Source: Albibeggiatoa sp964388965
GTDB lineage: Bacteria; Pseudomonadota; Gammaproteobacteria; Beggiatoales; Beggiatoaceae
Assembly: GCA_964388965.1 (NCBI GenBank)
Contig: CAYMCP010000006.1
Span: forward strand, 10,580 to 74,579
Length of the DNA stretch: 64,000 nucleotides
Direction of reading: 5' to 3'
In this document: piece after piece, positions 39,414-49,828 of the stretch
How positions within the stretch are numbered: the first letter of the stretch is position 1
How the letters are laid out: every line of letters begins with the position of its first letter
The notes under the pieces: model-generated
What the model was told of the DNA's origin: nothing
The model's database searches: none
The model's input: the letters and a program-made list of their open reading frames with translations, nothing else
Translations under genes and position numbers: made by a program

Positions 39414-42400
39414 ATGTATAATATCGCTAACTATCAAATAGTTAACAAAATATATGAAAGCACCAACTCCATCGTTTATCGTGCAATACGCAATCAAGAC
39501 GGTTTGGCGGTTATTCTTAAAACTTTAAAAACAGATTATCCCACAGCCAGCGAATTAAGCCGTTATCATCAAGAATTTGCTATCCTTTCTGAATTAAAAA
39601 ATATAGATGGTATCATTAATGTTTATCATTTAGAAAAATACAAAAATACCCCTATACTGTGCATTGAAGATTTTCAAGGTAAATCGTTGAGTTATTGGCT
39701 TAAAAATCATAAAGTTACCCTGAAAGAACAATTGATGTTAGCGGTGCTAATCAGTCAAAATCTTGCCCTTATTCATCAACAAGGCATTATTCATAAAGAC
39801 ATTAATCCCGCTAATATTATTTGGAATCCAGATACAAATGTGCTTAAAATCATCGATTTTGGTATTTCGACCCAATTTTCTAAACAACAGCTCAGTTTAA
39901 AAAATCCTGAAGTATTAGAAGGCACATTGTCCTACATGTCGCCAGAGCAAACTGGGCGTATGAATCGTGTGATAGATTATCGCAGTGATTTTTACTCGTT
40001 GGGCGTGACGCTGTACGAATTGTTTACTGGACAATTGCCATTTACCAGTCAAGATGCAATGGAATTGGTGTATAGCCACTTAGCCAAACAACCGCTTGCT
40101 GCCGTTAAAGTTAAACCTGATTTACCTATTGTTATTTCCGATATTATTAATAAATTATTAGCTAAAACTGCCGAAGAACGTTATCACAGTGCTTGGGGTA
40201 TTCATGCCGATTTGCAGTGTTGTTATGATGATTTACAGCAAACAGGTTCAATTAAATCATTTGAATTAGCACAAAAAGATATATCAGATAAATTTTATAT
40301 TCCACAAAAATTATATGGGCGTAACAATGAAATCAATCAGTTACTAGCAGCATTTGAGCGCATTATACATGGGACAACTGAAATTATGCTGGTTGCAGGT
40401 TATTCTGGCATTGGCAAATCGGTATTAGTTAAAGAAATTTATCGCGTTTTGACCAAAAATAATGGTTATTTTATCAGCGGCAAATTTGATCAATTGCAAC
40501 GCAATGTGCCATACGGTGCTATTATTAATGCTTTCAAAGAGTTGGTGCAACAATTATTGACCGAAAATGAAACCAAATTAAACCAATGGAAACAAAAATT
40601 ACTAACCGCTTTACGCAACAATGGACAAGTCATTATTGACGTAATTCCAGAGATAGAACAGATCATTGGCAAACAAGCACCGATTACAGAATTGAGCATG
40701 GCTGAATCACAAAATCGTTTTAATATGGTGTTTCAAAACTTTATCCGTGTATTTTGCCATCCAGACCATCCTTTAGTCATATTTTTAGATGATTTACAAT
40801 GGGTTGAATTAGAAACTTTAAAATTATTAAAACTGATTACAGACAACACGGGTTTATTGATCATAGGCGCGTATCGAGATAATGAAGTATCATCTAGTCA
40901 TCCATTAATTACATCATTAAACAGTTTGCGCGAAGAAAAAATAAATATTAATCAAATCACTTTAAAACCTTTAAGCTTTGAACATGTCAATCAATTGATC
41001 GCTGATAGTGTACATCAAACAACCACTGCCACCCATAATTTAGCTGAGTTAGTGGTTGCTAAAACTCAAGGAAATCCATTTTTTATCAATCAATTCCTGC
41101 ACGCATTGTACAAAGAAAAGCTACTATATTTCGTACTACCCACGCCAGATAAAAATGCTTATTGGCAATGGGATATTCAAAAAATTAAGAACACGAATAT
41201 CACTGACAATGTAGTAGATTTAATGATTAATAAATTAAAAAAATTACCAATGTCAGCACAACAAGTTATTCGTTTAGCGGCGTGTATTGGCAATCGTTTT
41301 GACTTGCATACTTTGGCAATTGTGTATGAAAAATCGCTATATGACACGTTTCAAGATGTGATGTTGGTATTAATGGAAGGCTTATTATTGCCCAAATCCG
41401 AAGCTAAATTACTGGAAAATGAACAATTAGTTATTGAGCAATTGCAATTTTTACATGACCGTGTGCAGCAAGCCGCTTATGCGTTAATTGATGATTCAGA
41501 AAAAAAGGCAGTGCATTTACAAATTGGGCGTTTATTGTTGAAAAATACCCATGATGTTGAAGAACATATTTTTGATATTGTTGAACAATTAAATAAAAGC
41601 ATTGATTTAATAACAAATAAATCGGAAAAATTACAGATTGCCAAGTTAAATTTAATAGCAGGTAAAAAAGCAAAACAAGCTACAGCTTATAAAACGGCTA
41701 TCAATTATTTAACTATTGGACGGGCATTTTTAATGCCGGATAGTTGGGAGCAAACCCATGATTTAACTTGTGAATTATTTATTGAAGCGGTGGAAACAGC
41801 ATATTTAAGTGGCGACTATCAACAAATGGAGGCTTTAGCCCATACCACGTTGCGCCATACTCGTAGTTTTAATGATGAAGTACGCATTTGTGAAATTCGC
41901 ATTGAAGCTTACAATGGACAACATCAGCCGTTAAAATCTATTCAAGTTGCATTGGCATTTTTAAAACGTTTAAACATTGATTTGCCAGAAATCCCCACAG
42001 ATGAACAAGTTGGCTCTGTATTACAAACCACAAATGCTATTTTTGCGCAACAATCAATAAAAAAATTGTTTGACTTGCCTGTTATGAGCGGCACTAATGA
42101 AAAGCTGGCAATGCGTATTCTAACTGCCCTCAGACAACCAACTTATCATTCATCGCCTAATTTAATGATTATATCCACTCTTAAACAAGTCGAATTATCA
42201 CTACAATATGGGAATACTGTCGGCTCTAGTTTTGGTTATATTGGTTATGGTTTTATTCTTTGTACTCAACATGATGGCAATATTGCGTCGGGTTATCAGC
42301 TTGGGTTATTGAGTTTAAAATTATCTGAAAAATTAGATCCCGCTTGGCTTCAAGTCAGAATATTTGAAATATTTAATGTATTGATCAGACCCTGGAGTGA

Positions 42401-44669
42401 ACATGTTAGAACCAGTTTTCAACCATTAATAGAAAATTATCATAAAGGTTTAGAGGTCGGTGAGCTAGAATTTGCCTCTTATTCTATTTGTATGAAATGC
42501 CAGTATGCTTATTTTGCTGGGCAGAAACTTAATGAATTTATTGAAGATATTGCGCTGTATACTGATGAAGTAGCGAAAATTAAACGTGAACACATGGTTG
42601 GATGGAATCGTATATTTTGGCAAACAGGATTAAATTTACTTAAAAATAATGACAATCCTTGTCGCTTAATCGGTGAGGCGTATGATGAAACAGTGCAATT
42701 ACCGCAACACCTCGCCGCCAATGATAAGACCGCCATCCATTTTTTCTATCTCAATAGGAGTTTTTTACATTATTTATTTCAATATAACGCACAAGCTGTT
42801 GAAGACAGTCAACTTGCACAACATTATTTGGATGGAGCGACGGGTTTATTGTCAACAGCGATTTTTTATTTTTATGATTCTTTAATTCAATTATCTATCT
42901 ATTCAGAATTAACTCTATCTGAACAAACGGATTGTATCAATAAAATAAACTTAAATCAGCAAAAAATGGCATTATGGGCGCGTCATGCCCCGATGAATTT
43001 CCAGCATAAATATGATTTGGTCGAAGCGGAAAAAGCGCGAGTTTTGGGACAATATGGCGATGCCAGAGAACTTTATGACCAAGCAATTGAATTAGCTGAG
43101 AAAAATCAATATATTAACGAAGCAGCCTTAGCCTATGAATTAGCAGGGCGGTTTTACATGGGTAGAAATAAATCTAATTTGGCTCAATTGTATTTACGTG
43201 ATGCACATTACGCTTATCAGCAGTGGGAAGCTATGGCAAAAGCCAAGGATTTAGAAGCACGTTACGCAGATTTATTTATAATTCAAAGAGATAGCTCTGC
43301 ATCAAATTCGATTAACACTCATCCAGTGTTGTCTTCTACAGCGTCGTCAAATCACAATATATCTGCGCAGCTGGATTTAAACAGCATCATGAAGGCGGCA
43401 CAAACCTTGTCCGGTGAGATTGTATTAAGTCAGTTGCTGGAAAAAATGATGCAAATTGTGATGGAAAGTGCAGGAGCAGAAAAAGGTTATTTATTGTTGC
43501 CAAAGCACGATAAATGGTTTATTGAGGCGGAAATTCATATTAATGATGATACGGCAACAGTGTTGCAATCGCGTAGTATTGAGCAAGATGCGCCATTATC
43601 AAAGCATATTTTGCATTATATCATCCATACTAAACAAGCTATTGTATTAGATGATGCTTCACAAGAAAAGCAATTTAGTCATGATGTCTATATTACCCTT
43701 AATCAACCTAAATCATTATTATGTCTACCTTTATTGCATCATGGTCTGTTAAATGGAATTTTATATTTAGAAAATAATTTAACAATTGGTGCATTTACTA
43801 AAAAACGCTTAGAAATATTAAATTTATTGTCTTCTCAGTTAGGAATTTCTATTCAAAACGCGCTATTTTACGCTAAATTAGAAGAGAAAGTAGCAGAACG
43901 TACTGATGAGTTAAAACAACAAACTTTAGCTTTAGAGCAAGCCAATGTATCGTTAGTGCAACTTAATCAGGAGAAAAATGAGTTTTTAGGCATTGCGGCG
44001 CATGATTTGAAAAATCCATTGCAGGCGATTCAAGGCTCTGCGGCATTAATTGAAATGGCATTAGATGCAGAGCAATTTGAAAGTAAAGCGGAAGTGATTG
44101 AATTTGCTAATATGATTAATGTTAGTGCTGAGCGTATGTTTGATTTAATTATGAATTTACTTAATGTAAATGCAATTGAAGCAGGGCAAATGGAAGTTAA
44201 TTTAAAATTAATTGACATATTACCTATTTTACAAGTAGTTGTCCGTGAATATCAGAAAAAAGCCCTCAGTAAGAACATTACAGTGCATTTTGAACCGATG
44301 CGAGACCAGAAGTATATGGTTTATGCGGATAATAGAACGTTACAGCAAATTTTGGATAATCTGATTTCTAATGCGGTGAAGTATTCGCCATTTAATGCAC
44401 GGGTTGATATTCGGATTTTGAAACAAGAGACTGATATTAAAATAGAAATTCAAGACCAAGGTAAAGGTTTAAGCCCAGAAGATCAGGCTAAATTATTCGG
44501 TAAATTCGTGCGTTTAAGCACCAAGCCAACAGGTGGTGAGCATTCTACTGGTTTAGGGTTATTTATCGTTAAAAAAATGGTGGATGCTTTACATGGCAAA
44601 GTATGGTGTGAATCTGAATTAAACAAAGGTTCGACGTTTATATTAACGATACCGGTTAAAAGCAATTAG
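39414..44669 (+). CDS. Giant Ser/Thr kinase-ATPase-GAF-histidine kinase
   Basis: This 1751-residue protein has no signal peptide. In order it has a Hanks-type kinase (1-270) with VILKTLK, catalytic HKDINPANIIW (near 128, HKD replacing HRD) and IDFGIST; a STAND-like predicted ATPase with Walker A AGYSGIGKS (about 329) and Walker B VIFLDDLQWVE; a long alpha-helical TPR-like region (about 700-1280); a GAF domain (about 1330-1480); a coiled coil; HisKA with AAHDLKNPLQAI (about 1522); and HATPase ending GLGLFIVKKM. This architecture is known from cyanobacteria and large proteobacteria. It can sense, relay and phosphorylate Ser/Thr as well as His. Confidence 0.92.
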   Translation: MYNIANYQIVNKIYESTNSIVYRAIRNQDGLAVILKTLKTDYPTASELSRYHQEFAILSELKNIDGIINVYHLEKYKNTPILCIEDFQGKSLSYWLKNHKVTLKEQLMLAVLISQNLALIHQQGIIHKDINPANIIWNPDTNVLKIIDFGISTQFSKQQLSLKNPEVLEGTLSYMSPEQTGRMNRVIDYRSDFYSLGVTLYELFTGQLPFTSQDAMELVYSHLAKQPLAAVKVKPDLPIVISDIINKLLAKTAEERYHSAWGIHADLQCCYDDLQQTGSIKSFELAQKDISDKFYIPQKLYGRNNEINQLLAAFERIIHGTTEIMLVAGYSGIGKSVLVKEIYRVLTKNNGYFISGKFDQLQRNVPYGAIINAFKELVQQLLTENETKLNQWKQKLLTALRNNGQVIIDVIPEIEQIIGKQAPITELSMAESQNRFNMVFQNFIRVFCHPDHPLVIFLDDLQWVELETLKLLKLITDNTGLLIIGAYRDNEVSSSHPLITSLNSLREEKININQITLKPLSFEHVNQLIADSVHQTTTATHNLAELVVAKTQGNPFFINQFLHALYKEKLLYFVLPTPDKNAYWQWDIQKIKNTNITDNVVDLMINKLKKLPMSAQQVIRLAACIGNRFDLHTLAIVYEKSLYDTFQDVMLVLMEGLLLPKSEAKLLENEQLVIEQLQFLHDRVQQAAYALIDDSEKKAVHLQIGRLLLKNTHDVEEHIFDIVEQLNKSIDLITNKSEKLQIAKLNLIAGKKAKQATAYKTAINYLTIGRAFLMPDSWEQTHDLTCELFIEAVETAYLSGDYQQMEALAHTTLRHTRSFNDEVRICEIRIEAYNGQHQPLKSIQVALAFLKRLNIDLPEIPTDEQVGSVLQTTNAIFAQQSIKKLFDLPVMSGTNEKLAMRILTALRQPTYHSSPNLMIISTLKQVELSLQYGNTVGSSFGYIGYGFILCTQHDGNIASGYQLGLLSLKLSEKLDPAWLQVRIFEIFNVLIRPWSEHVRTSFQPLIENYHKGLEVGELEFASYSICMKCQYAYFAGQKLNEFIEDIALYTDEVAKIKREHMVGWNRIFWQTGLNLLKNNDNPCRLIGEAYDETVQLPQHLAANDKTAIHFFYLNRSFLHYLFQYNAQAVEDSQLAQHYLDGATGLLSTAIFYFYDSLIQLSIYSELTLSEQTDCINKINLNQQKMALWARHAPMNFQHKYDLVEAEKARVLGQYGDARELYDQAIELAEKNQYINEAALAYELAGRFYMGRNKSNLAQLYLRDAHYAYQQWEAMAKAKDLEARYADLFIIQRDSSASNSINTHPVLSSTASSNHNISAQLDLNSIMKAAQTLSGEIVLSQLLEKMMQIVMESAGAEKGYLLLPKHDKWFIEAEIHINDDTATVLQSRSIEQDAPLSKHILHYIIHTKQAIVLDDASQEKQFSHDVYITLNQPKSLLCLPLLHHGLLNGILYLENNLTIGAFTKKRLEILNLLSSQLGISIQNALFYAKLEEKVAERTDELKQQTLALEQANVSLVQLNQEKNEFLGIAAHDLKNPLQAIQGSAALIEMALDAEQFESKAEVIEFANMINVSAERMFDLIMNLLNVNAIEAGQMEVNLKLIDILPILQVVVREYQKKALSKNITVHFEPMRDQKYMVYADNRTLQQILDNLISNAVKYSPFNARVDIRILKQETDIKIEIQDQGKGLSPEDQAKLFGKFVRLSTKPTGGEHSTGLGLFIVKKMVDALHGKVWCESELNKGSTFILTIPVKSN

Positions 44670-44779
44670 TTAAATTATCCCACTAGATGAATTGAGATCA
44701 CGTTTAAGATCACATAAATGCTTTTAATCTATAGTCTTTTTGCGCCTGACCAAAATAAACAATCGCAATAAAATCGTTT

Positions 44780-46828
44780 TTAGAATTGTAGTTCAATACC
44801 CAAGGAGTAAGTCCGTCCTCGATTTAAAACACCATCTGTTACTCCCGCATATTTTGTAGAATTGTAATATTCTTCATTCAGTAAATTATGAATATGTCCT
44901 ACAATCGTTAAATCTGCTGTTAAATTATAGCGTAATGCGGAATGTAATACCCAATAATCATCCAATAAATTTATTTCTCCACCACCAATAGGATGCTCCA
45001 TTGTATCGTGATAATAAGCGTTTAAATTTATATTCCAGTCATGATGCTGATAATTTAAAATAGCTGCAACTGTTTGTTTAGGAAAAGGTTTAGGACTTTG
45101 TTCTATGGTTGACATGTATGTATAAGCGGTGCGTAATGATAAATTATTTGTCAGTTTACTAAATAACTCAACCTCCCAACCCGCAGAAGTTAATTCACCT
45201 TCCAAGTTATTAAATTGTCGCCGCAAGTCGTCCAAAGGCGATGCTAGTAAAATGGTGTCAATTCTATTTTTTGCCTGACTATGAAAATAAGTGACTGTTG
45301 TTTGTGTCCGTTCAAACTGTTGCAACCACGCAAGTTCCAGAGTTTTAATCGTTTCAGGCTCTAAATTTGGATTGCCCAGTCCGGGTATATTAGTAAAATT
45401 TTGGCGTAACGAAGGGGCGCGGAATGCTTCGCCATACATCCATTTAAATTTTGTTTTTTCCGTTGGCGCATAAGTCAAAGTTGCACGTGGGTTGACCGTA
45501 CCGCCAGCCGCTCCGGCATAGTGATCATAACGTAGTCCCAAAGTCGTAGCCCATTGTGCATTAAATTTATATTTATCTTGGACATAAATACCTAAAATAC
45601 TTCGACTCATCGCCGGTTCAAACTCACTCACGTCATGCTGATTGCCCGTGTAGTTAAAATAACCTGTTGGTGGTGTCGCTGCCAATACTTGGTTATAAGC
45701 TTCAGCATCATAATTAAGTGAATTATAAGCATAATCAGTTTTAGGTTTGCGATATTGTAAACCGGCGATAAATTCATGTTTATTATTGATAAAATAATGC
45801 GCTTCGATATTGAATGATAATTCTGTTTCCTTAGCGTTACGTCCTTCTAATAAATTGCCTAATTGAGACTTATCTAAACTATCGGGCAAGCTATCTAATG
45901 TCGCAGTTAAAGAGGTTGTTTTATTACGCATCTGCATGTAATTAAAATCAATATCTACCTCTATATCATCCGTATCATATAATCTATAGCTCAACTGCGC
46001 TGATTGATGTTCAGTGAAATATTTTTCAACACCTTCTACGGTTTCCGTTAAGAAGGAAAATTCATCACGGTGACGCTGAGTGTGACGAAATTTAAATTGC
46101 AATCGGTCATATTTTGTAGATAAATAAATATCATTACCTTTTAATGGATCAGAAGTTAGTTTTTCAGGTTGTAAAACATTTTGATAAATTTTTTGTCCAT
46201 TATCTTCAAAATAACGTACAAAGCCTGCAAAATGACCATTATCAAATTGTTTTGAAAAATTTGTATAAGCTTCACGGCTTGCCATATTGCCGGCACTGAC
46301 AAATGCGTCATTAGTTTTTGTTTCAGTTACGATATTCACCACACCAGAAAATGCACTTGTGCCGTACAATGCAGAGCCTGGTCCACGAATCACTTCAATT
46401 TGTTTGACATTAGCAAGTGGGATATAAGTATTATGAAGTAATGCACCGCCACTTAAATCATTATTTAATCGTTGTCCATCAATCATAAATAAAACATTAT
46501 ATGAAGCTTGTGGTGAAGTCATACCTCTCGCCGCCACCATGTAACCTGAGCTAAAAACCAATTCGCGTGTTGCAATAAATCCGGGCACATAATTCAATAC
46601 TTGTTCAACAGAAGTTAAACCCATATTGAGCAATTCTTGGCGCGTAAAAACGGTAACGGATGAAGGCGCATCAAAAATGGTTTCTTTACTTTTGGATGCA
46701 ACATCTATTTCAACTTGTAATAATTCAACTATTGATAATTTAAGTAAGTCATCAAGTATATCAGTTTCTTGAGCGATAATAGGGTGGTTATATATAATGA
46801 AAAAAACATATAAAAAACGAAAATTCAT
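44780..46828 (-). CDS. TonB-dependent outer membrane receptor, second copy
   Basis: The 682-residue protein has a signal peptide, then LLKLSIVELLQVEIDVASKS and APSSVTVFTRQELLNMG, the plug entry, followed by QIEVIRGPGSALYGTSAFSG and a barrel with the final aromatic F (LGIELQF). The plug sequence and Leu-rich lead-in are typical of the FecA/CirA-like class, but the ligand is unknown. AAGGAG precedes the start. It differs throughout from the receptor at 8962-11154, so the pair is not a recent duplication. The hydrogenase gene is divergent, 330 bp away. Confidence 0.88.
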   Translation of the reverse strand: MNFRFLYVFFIIYNHPIIAQETDILDDLLKLSIVELLQVEIDVASKSKETIFDAPSSVTVFTRQELLNMGLTSVEQVLNYVPGFIATRELVFSSGYMVAARGMTSPQASYNVLFMIDGQRLNNDLSGGALLHNTYIPLANVKQIEVIRGPGSALYGTSAFSGVVNIVTETKTNDAFVSAGNMASREAYTNFSKQFDNGHFAGFVRYFEDNGQKIYQNVLQPEKLTSDPLKGNDIYLSTKYDRLQFKFRHTQRHRDEFSFLTETVEGVEKYFTEHQSAQLSYRLYDTDDIEVDIDFNYMQMRNKTTSLTATLDSLPDSLDKSQLGNLLEGRNAKETELSFNIEAHYFINNKHEFIAGLQYRKPKTDYAYNSLNYDAEAYNQVLAATPPTGYFNYTGNQHDVSEFEPAMSRSILGIYVQDKYKFNAQWATTLGLRYDHYAGAAGGTVNPRATLTYAPTEKTKFKWMYGEAFRAPSLRQNFTNIPGLGNPNLEPETIKTLELAWLQQFERTQTTVTYFHSQAKNRIDTILLASPLDDLRRQFNNLEGELTSAGWEVELFSKLTNNLSLRTAYTYMSTIEQSPKPFPKQTVAAILNYQHHDWNINLNAYYHDTMEHPIGGGEINLLDDYWVLHSALRYNLTADLTIVGHIHNLLNEEYYNSTKYAGVTDGVLNRGRTYSLGIELQF

Positions 46829-47165
46829 AACGACTCCTTAACAGTCTAATCAATTTTTATAACAAGCTAGCATTAGCTCATTTTATCGAACTCAAATTGC
46901 GCAAAAGCAATGTAGACAAGTATAAAATTTATTCTTTTTTCATTCCCGGTGGAAATAAACATCTCAATTTTTGCAAATTTCGTTAAAATTATGATCTCAC
47001 ATCATTCAATCTAACTTTATAATTATATACAACTTATATCTACATTAGAGATATTATAAATAATATCAATCTAGCATTTGATTTTTTGAACAATATACAG
47101 CTACTTTTTTTGTCAAACAAGATTAGAATATAATCATATATTCACTTGTTTGGATGGAAAATGTC
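46829..47165. other. Divergent intergenic region before the hydrogenase gene
   Basis: This AT-rich 337-bp stretch separates the leftward TonB receptor from the hydrogenase large-subunit gene. No small-subunit remnant (no signal-peptide RRxFxK or CxxC-like block) was seen in it. Confidence 0.4.
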
Positions 47166-48890
47166 ATGAGCAAACGCATTATTGTGGACCCTATTACCAG
47201 AATTGAAGGACATTTACGCATTGAAGCCCAAATGGACGCAGCAAATCAAACCATTAGTTCAGCGTATTCGTCCGGTACGATGGTTCGTGGCATTGAAAAA
47301 ATCCTACTAGGACGTGATCCACGCGATGCTTGGGCATTTGCACAGCGTATCTGTGGCGTTTGTACATTGGTACACGGTTTGGCATCTGTGCGTGCAGTAG
47401 AGGACGCATTAGATTACAAATTACCGCCTAATGCTCAACTGATTCGTAATTTAATGATTGGTGCACAATATATCCATGACCACGTCATGCACTTTTATCA
47501 TTTACATGCACTGGATTGGGTTGACGTGGTTTCAGCACTCAAAGCCGACCCTAAACAAACCTCTGAATTAGCTCAGTCTATTAGTAATTATGCTAAATCT
47601 TCTCCGGGTTATTTTAATGATATGCAAACTAAATTAAAAAATTTTGTTGAAGCCGGACAATTAGGCATTTTTGCACAAGGTTATTGGGGACATCCTGCTT
47701 ACAAGTTGCCGCCTGAAGCTAATTTAATGGCTGTTGCGCACTATCTTGAAGCATTGGCTTGGCAACGTGATGTCGTAAAACTACATACCATTTTTGGTGG
47801 CAAAAATCCACATCCTAATTTTTTAGTTGGCGGTGTACCTTGTGCAATTGATTTGAATTCAGATTCTGCGCTTAATGCAAAAAAACTTTCTCAAGTCAAA
47901 ACTATCATTGAGCAAATGCAGCAATTTGTTGAACAAGTTTACGTGCCAGATACTTTAGCAATTGCAAGCTTTTATAAAGATTGGGCTTATCAAGGTGAAG
48001 GTGTGGGTAATTTTATGACGTATGGTGATTTTCCTGTGAGCGGTATTAATGATAAAGGTGATTTTTTAATACCTTCCGGCGTGATTTTAAATCGTGATTT
48101 AACTGAAATTCATGCGGTAGATTTAAACGCAGAGGATCAAATACAGGAATTTGCTAGCCATTCGTGGTATCAATATTCTCAGGGTAGAGACGCAGGTTTA
48201 CACCCCTATGCTGGTGAAACAGAGTTAGATTATACAGGTCCACAACCGCCATATACGCAATTGGATGTAGAACAAGCTTATTCTTGGATGAAATCGCCAC
48301 GCTGGAAAGGTCATGCGGTTGAAGTCGGTCCTTTGGCACGAGTTTTAATGTTGTATGCAACGGGACACGAACAAACTAAAGCTTTAGTAGACAGTAGTTT
48401 ACAAAAATTAGCATTACCAATCGAAGGCTTATATTCAACATTGGGTCGCACGGCGGCACGTACTTTGGAATCCAAAATTGTTGCTGATATGATGTCTAGT
48501 TGGTTTGATAATTTAATTTTGAACATTAAAGCGGGTGATACGAAAACTTTTAATGAGACATTATGGGAGCCGAGTAGTTGGCCAAAACAGGCGAAGGGTG
48601 TGGGATATATGGAGGCACCGCGTGGCGGCTTGGCACATTGGATTGTAATTGAAAACGGTAAAATTGCTAATTATCAAGCAGTTGTACCTAGTACGTGGAA
48701 TGCAGGTCCTAGAGATAACGAGGGGAAAGCAGGTGCATACGAGGCGGCTCTGCGTGGACACAGCATCCACGACGCGAAGCAACCTATAGAGATTTTACGC
48801 ACAATTCACAGTTTTGATCCTTGTATTGCTTGTGCGGTACATTTAGTGGACGAGCAAGGCGAAGAGGTTACAAAAGTTAAAATTCGTTAG
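47166..48890 (+). CDS. Group 1 [NiFe]-hydrogenase large subunit
   Basis: The large subunit holds the Ni-Fe(CN)2CO active site of membrane-bound uptake hydrogenases. The 574-residue protein has the N-terminal L1 motif RICGVCTLVHGLASVRAVEDA (read as adjoining pieces, near residue 62) and the C-terminal L2 motif DPCIACAVH, with all four Ni-ligand Cys present. A 15-residue tail after the last His is the length removed by the maturation protease. The start MSKRIIVDPITRIEGH is chosen over an ATG 12 bases upstream because it matches HybC/HyaB. No small subunit, cytochrome b or hyp gene lies within several kilobases on either side. Confidence 0.92.
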   Translation: MSKRIIVDPITRIEGHLRIEAQMDAANQTISSAYSSGTMVRGIEKILLGRDPRDAWAFAQRICGVCTLVHGLASVRAVEDALDYKLPPNAQLIRNLMIGAQYIHDHVMHFYHLHALDWVDVVSALKADPKQTSELAQSISNYAKSSPGYFNDMQTKLKNFVEAGQLGIFAQGYWGHPAYKLPPEANLMAVAHYLEALAWQRDVVKLHTIFGGKNPHPNFLVGGVPCAIDLNSDSALNAKKLSQVKTIIEQMQQFVEQVYVPDTLAIASFYKDWAYQGEGVGNFMTYGDFPVSGINDKGDFLIPSGVILNRDLTEIHAVDLNAEDQIQEFASHSWYQYSQGRDAGLHPYAGETELDYTGPQPPYTQLDVEQAYSWMKSPRWKGHAVEVGPLARVLMLYATGHEQTKALVDSSLQKLALPIEGLYSTLGRTAARTLESKIVADMMSSWFDNLILNIKAGDTKTFNETLWEPSSWPKQAKGVGYMEAPRGGLAHWIVIENGKIANYQAVVPSTWNAGPRDNEGKAGAYEAALRGHSIHDAKQPIEILRTIHSFDPCIACAVHLVDEQGEEVTKVKIR

Positions 48891-49547
48891 TATTTTTTGA
48901 ACGTATGAGACAATGTGCCGAAACTGTAAAAAAACTTACTTTTTTCGATTTATAGTTATTTAAACTCAATGAGTTATAATAATCGTTATTTTTAAAGTGC
49001 TTTTACAATTTCATCGCATTGTCACGCAATGTAAACTTGAGGCTTATATTGGGCACGTAATTTAAAAAAAGTTTGTTTTATAGTTAATTCCGTAAAATAG
49101 GGTATACTAGGGTAAAAATAATGCTATATGCACTTTATTTTCAGGAAGTTGTTTTAATAATATGATGAGTGCATCATACAACGTATCGTCTATTTGTCAT
49201 GTCAGTGTTTTCATGGTTTATCCTCAATCATTTAAACTGGAATTATAGCAGCAAGCAGTCCCGAAAGGTTTGAGAAGCTTACAATTCATCACTCAGCCAT
49301 TTTAATTGGGCAAGGCGGGTGCTAGCTTTGTCGTTGTTGAAGTTAGGGAGCTTGCCGTTTTCCCATGAGCAAAGACTACTCTCAAAAAGGTTTGAGAAAT
49401 CTAAAGCTTATGATTATTAACAACCGCCTCTGGATTCTTTTACAGCATCTAAAATATTGCGATAGCATTTGTTCCTACCAGAACATACAAAGAATTCAAA
49501 ATTAATGCAAATACAGGTGAGTTTAAAGCTGTCAAAATCCGCAAAAT
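48891..49547. other. Decayed region after the hydrogenase gene
   Basis: This 657-bp stretch holds only fragments: the TGA-broken antitoxin-like frame (49107-49214, minus), a 42-codon minus-strand scrap (about 49279-49405) containing SWENGKLPNFNNDKAS and ending KWLSDEL that I do not recognise, and two similar AAGGTTTGAGAA stretches near 49265 and 49388. No intact gene was seen. Confidence 0.5.
49107..49214 (-). pseudogene. Antitoxin-like reading frame broken by TGA
   Basis: Read leftward from the ATG at 49214, the frame is MKTLT, TGA, then QIDDTLYDALIILLKQLPEN and KVHIALFLP before TAG. The part after the TGA looks like the N-terminal strand and helix of a small toxin-antitoxin antitoxin of the MKTLTLQI type, where the TGA sits at a codon normally TTA-like. 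One base change explains it. A truncated PIN-domain gene lies 330 bp downstream on the other strand, consistent with a broken toxin-antitoxin locus. Confidence 0.5.
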
Positions 49548-49805
49548 ATGAACATGCTGATTGAAAAATATGCCAACAAAGGTTTGTTTATTGATGCAAA
49601 TTTATTGTTATTGCTACTGGTTGGGCAAATTGATAAAAATTTCATCCCCAAATTTAAGAGGACAACAGCCTATTTAGTTGAAGATTATGAGCTTTTAGTC
49701 AATTTCATTGATTTATTCCAAAAAGTCATTGTTACGCCCAATGTGTTAACAGAAGTTAGCAATCTTTCAAGCAGTTTATCAGGACAGCATTCTCATTTAA
49801 TTTAA
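49548..49805 (+). pseudogene. Truncated PIN-domain toxin gene
   Basis: The 85-residue frame starts MNMLIEKYANKGLFIDANLL, giving the first catalytic Asp of PIN RNases, and continues to VIVTPNVLTEVSNL with the second acidic residue. Full proteins of this type run to about 150 residues. Here the frame stops after SSLSGQHSHLI, losing the C-terminal catalytic acids, so it is probably inactive. It lies next to the antitoxin-like fragment and is followed closely by an intact hypothetical gene. Confidence 0.6.
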
Positions 49806-49828
49806 GCTGAACATAAAGGAAAAATGAT

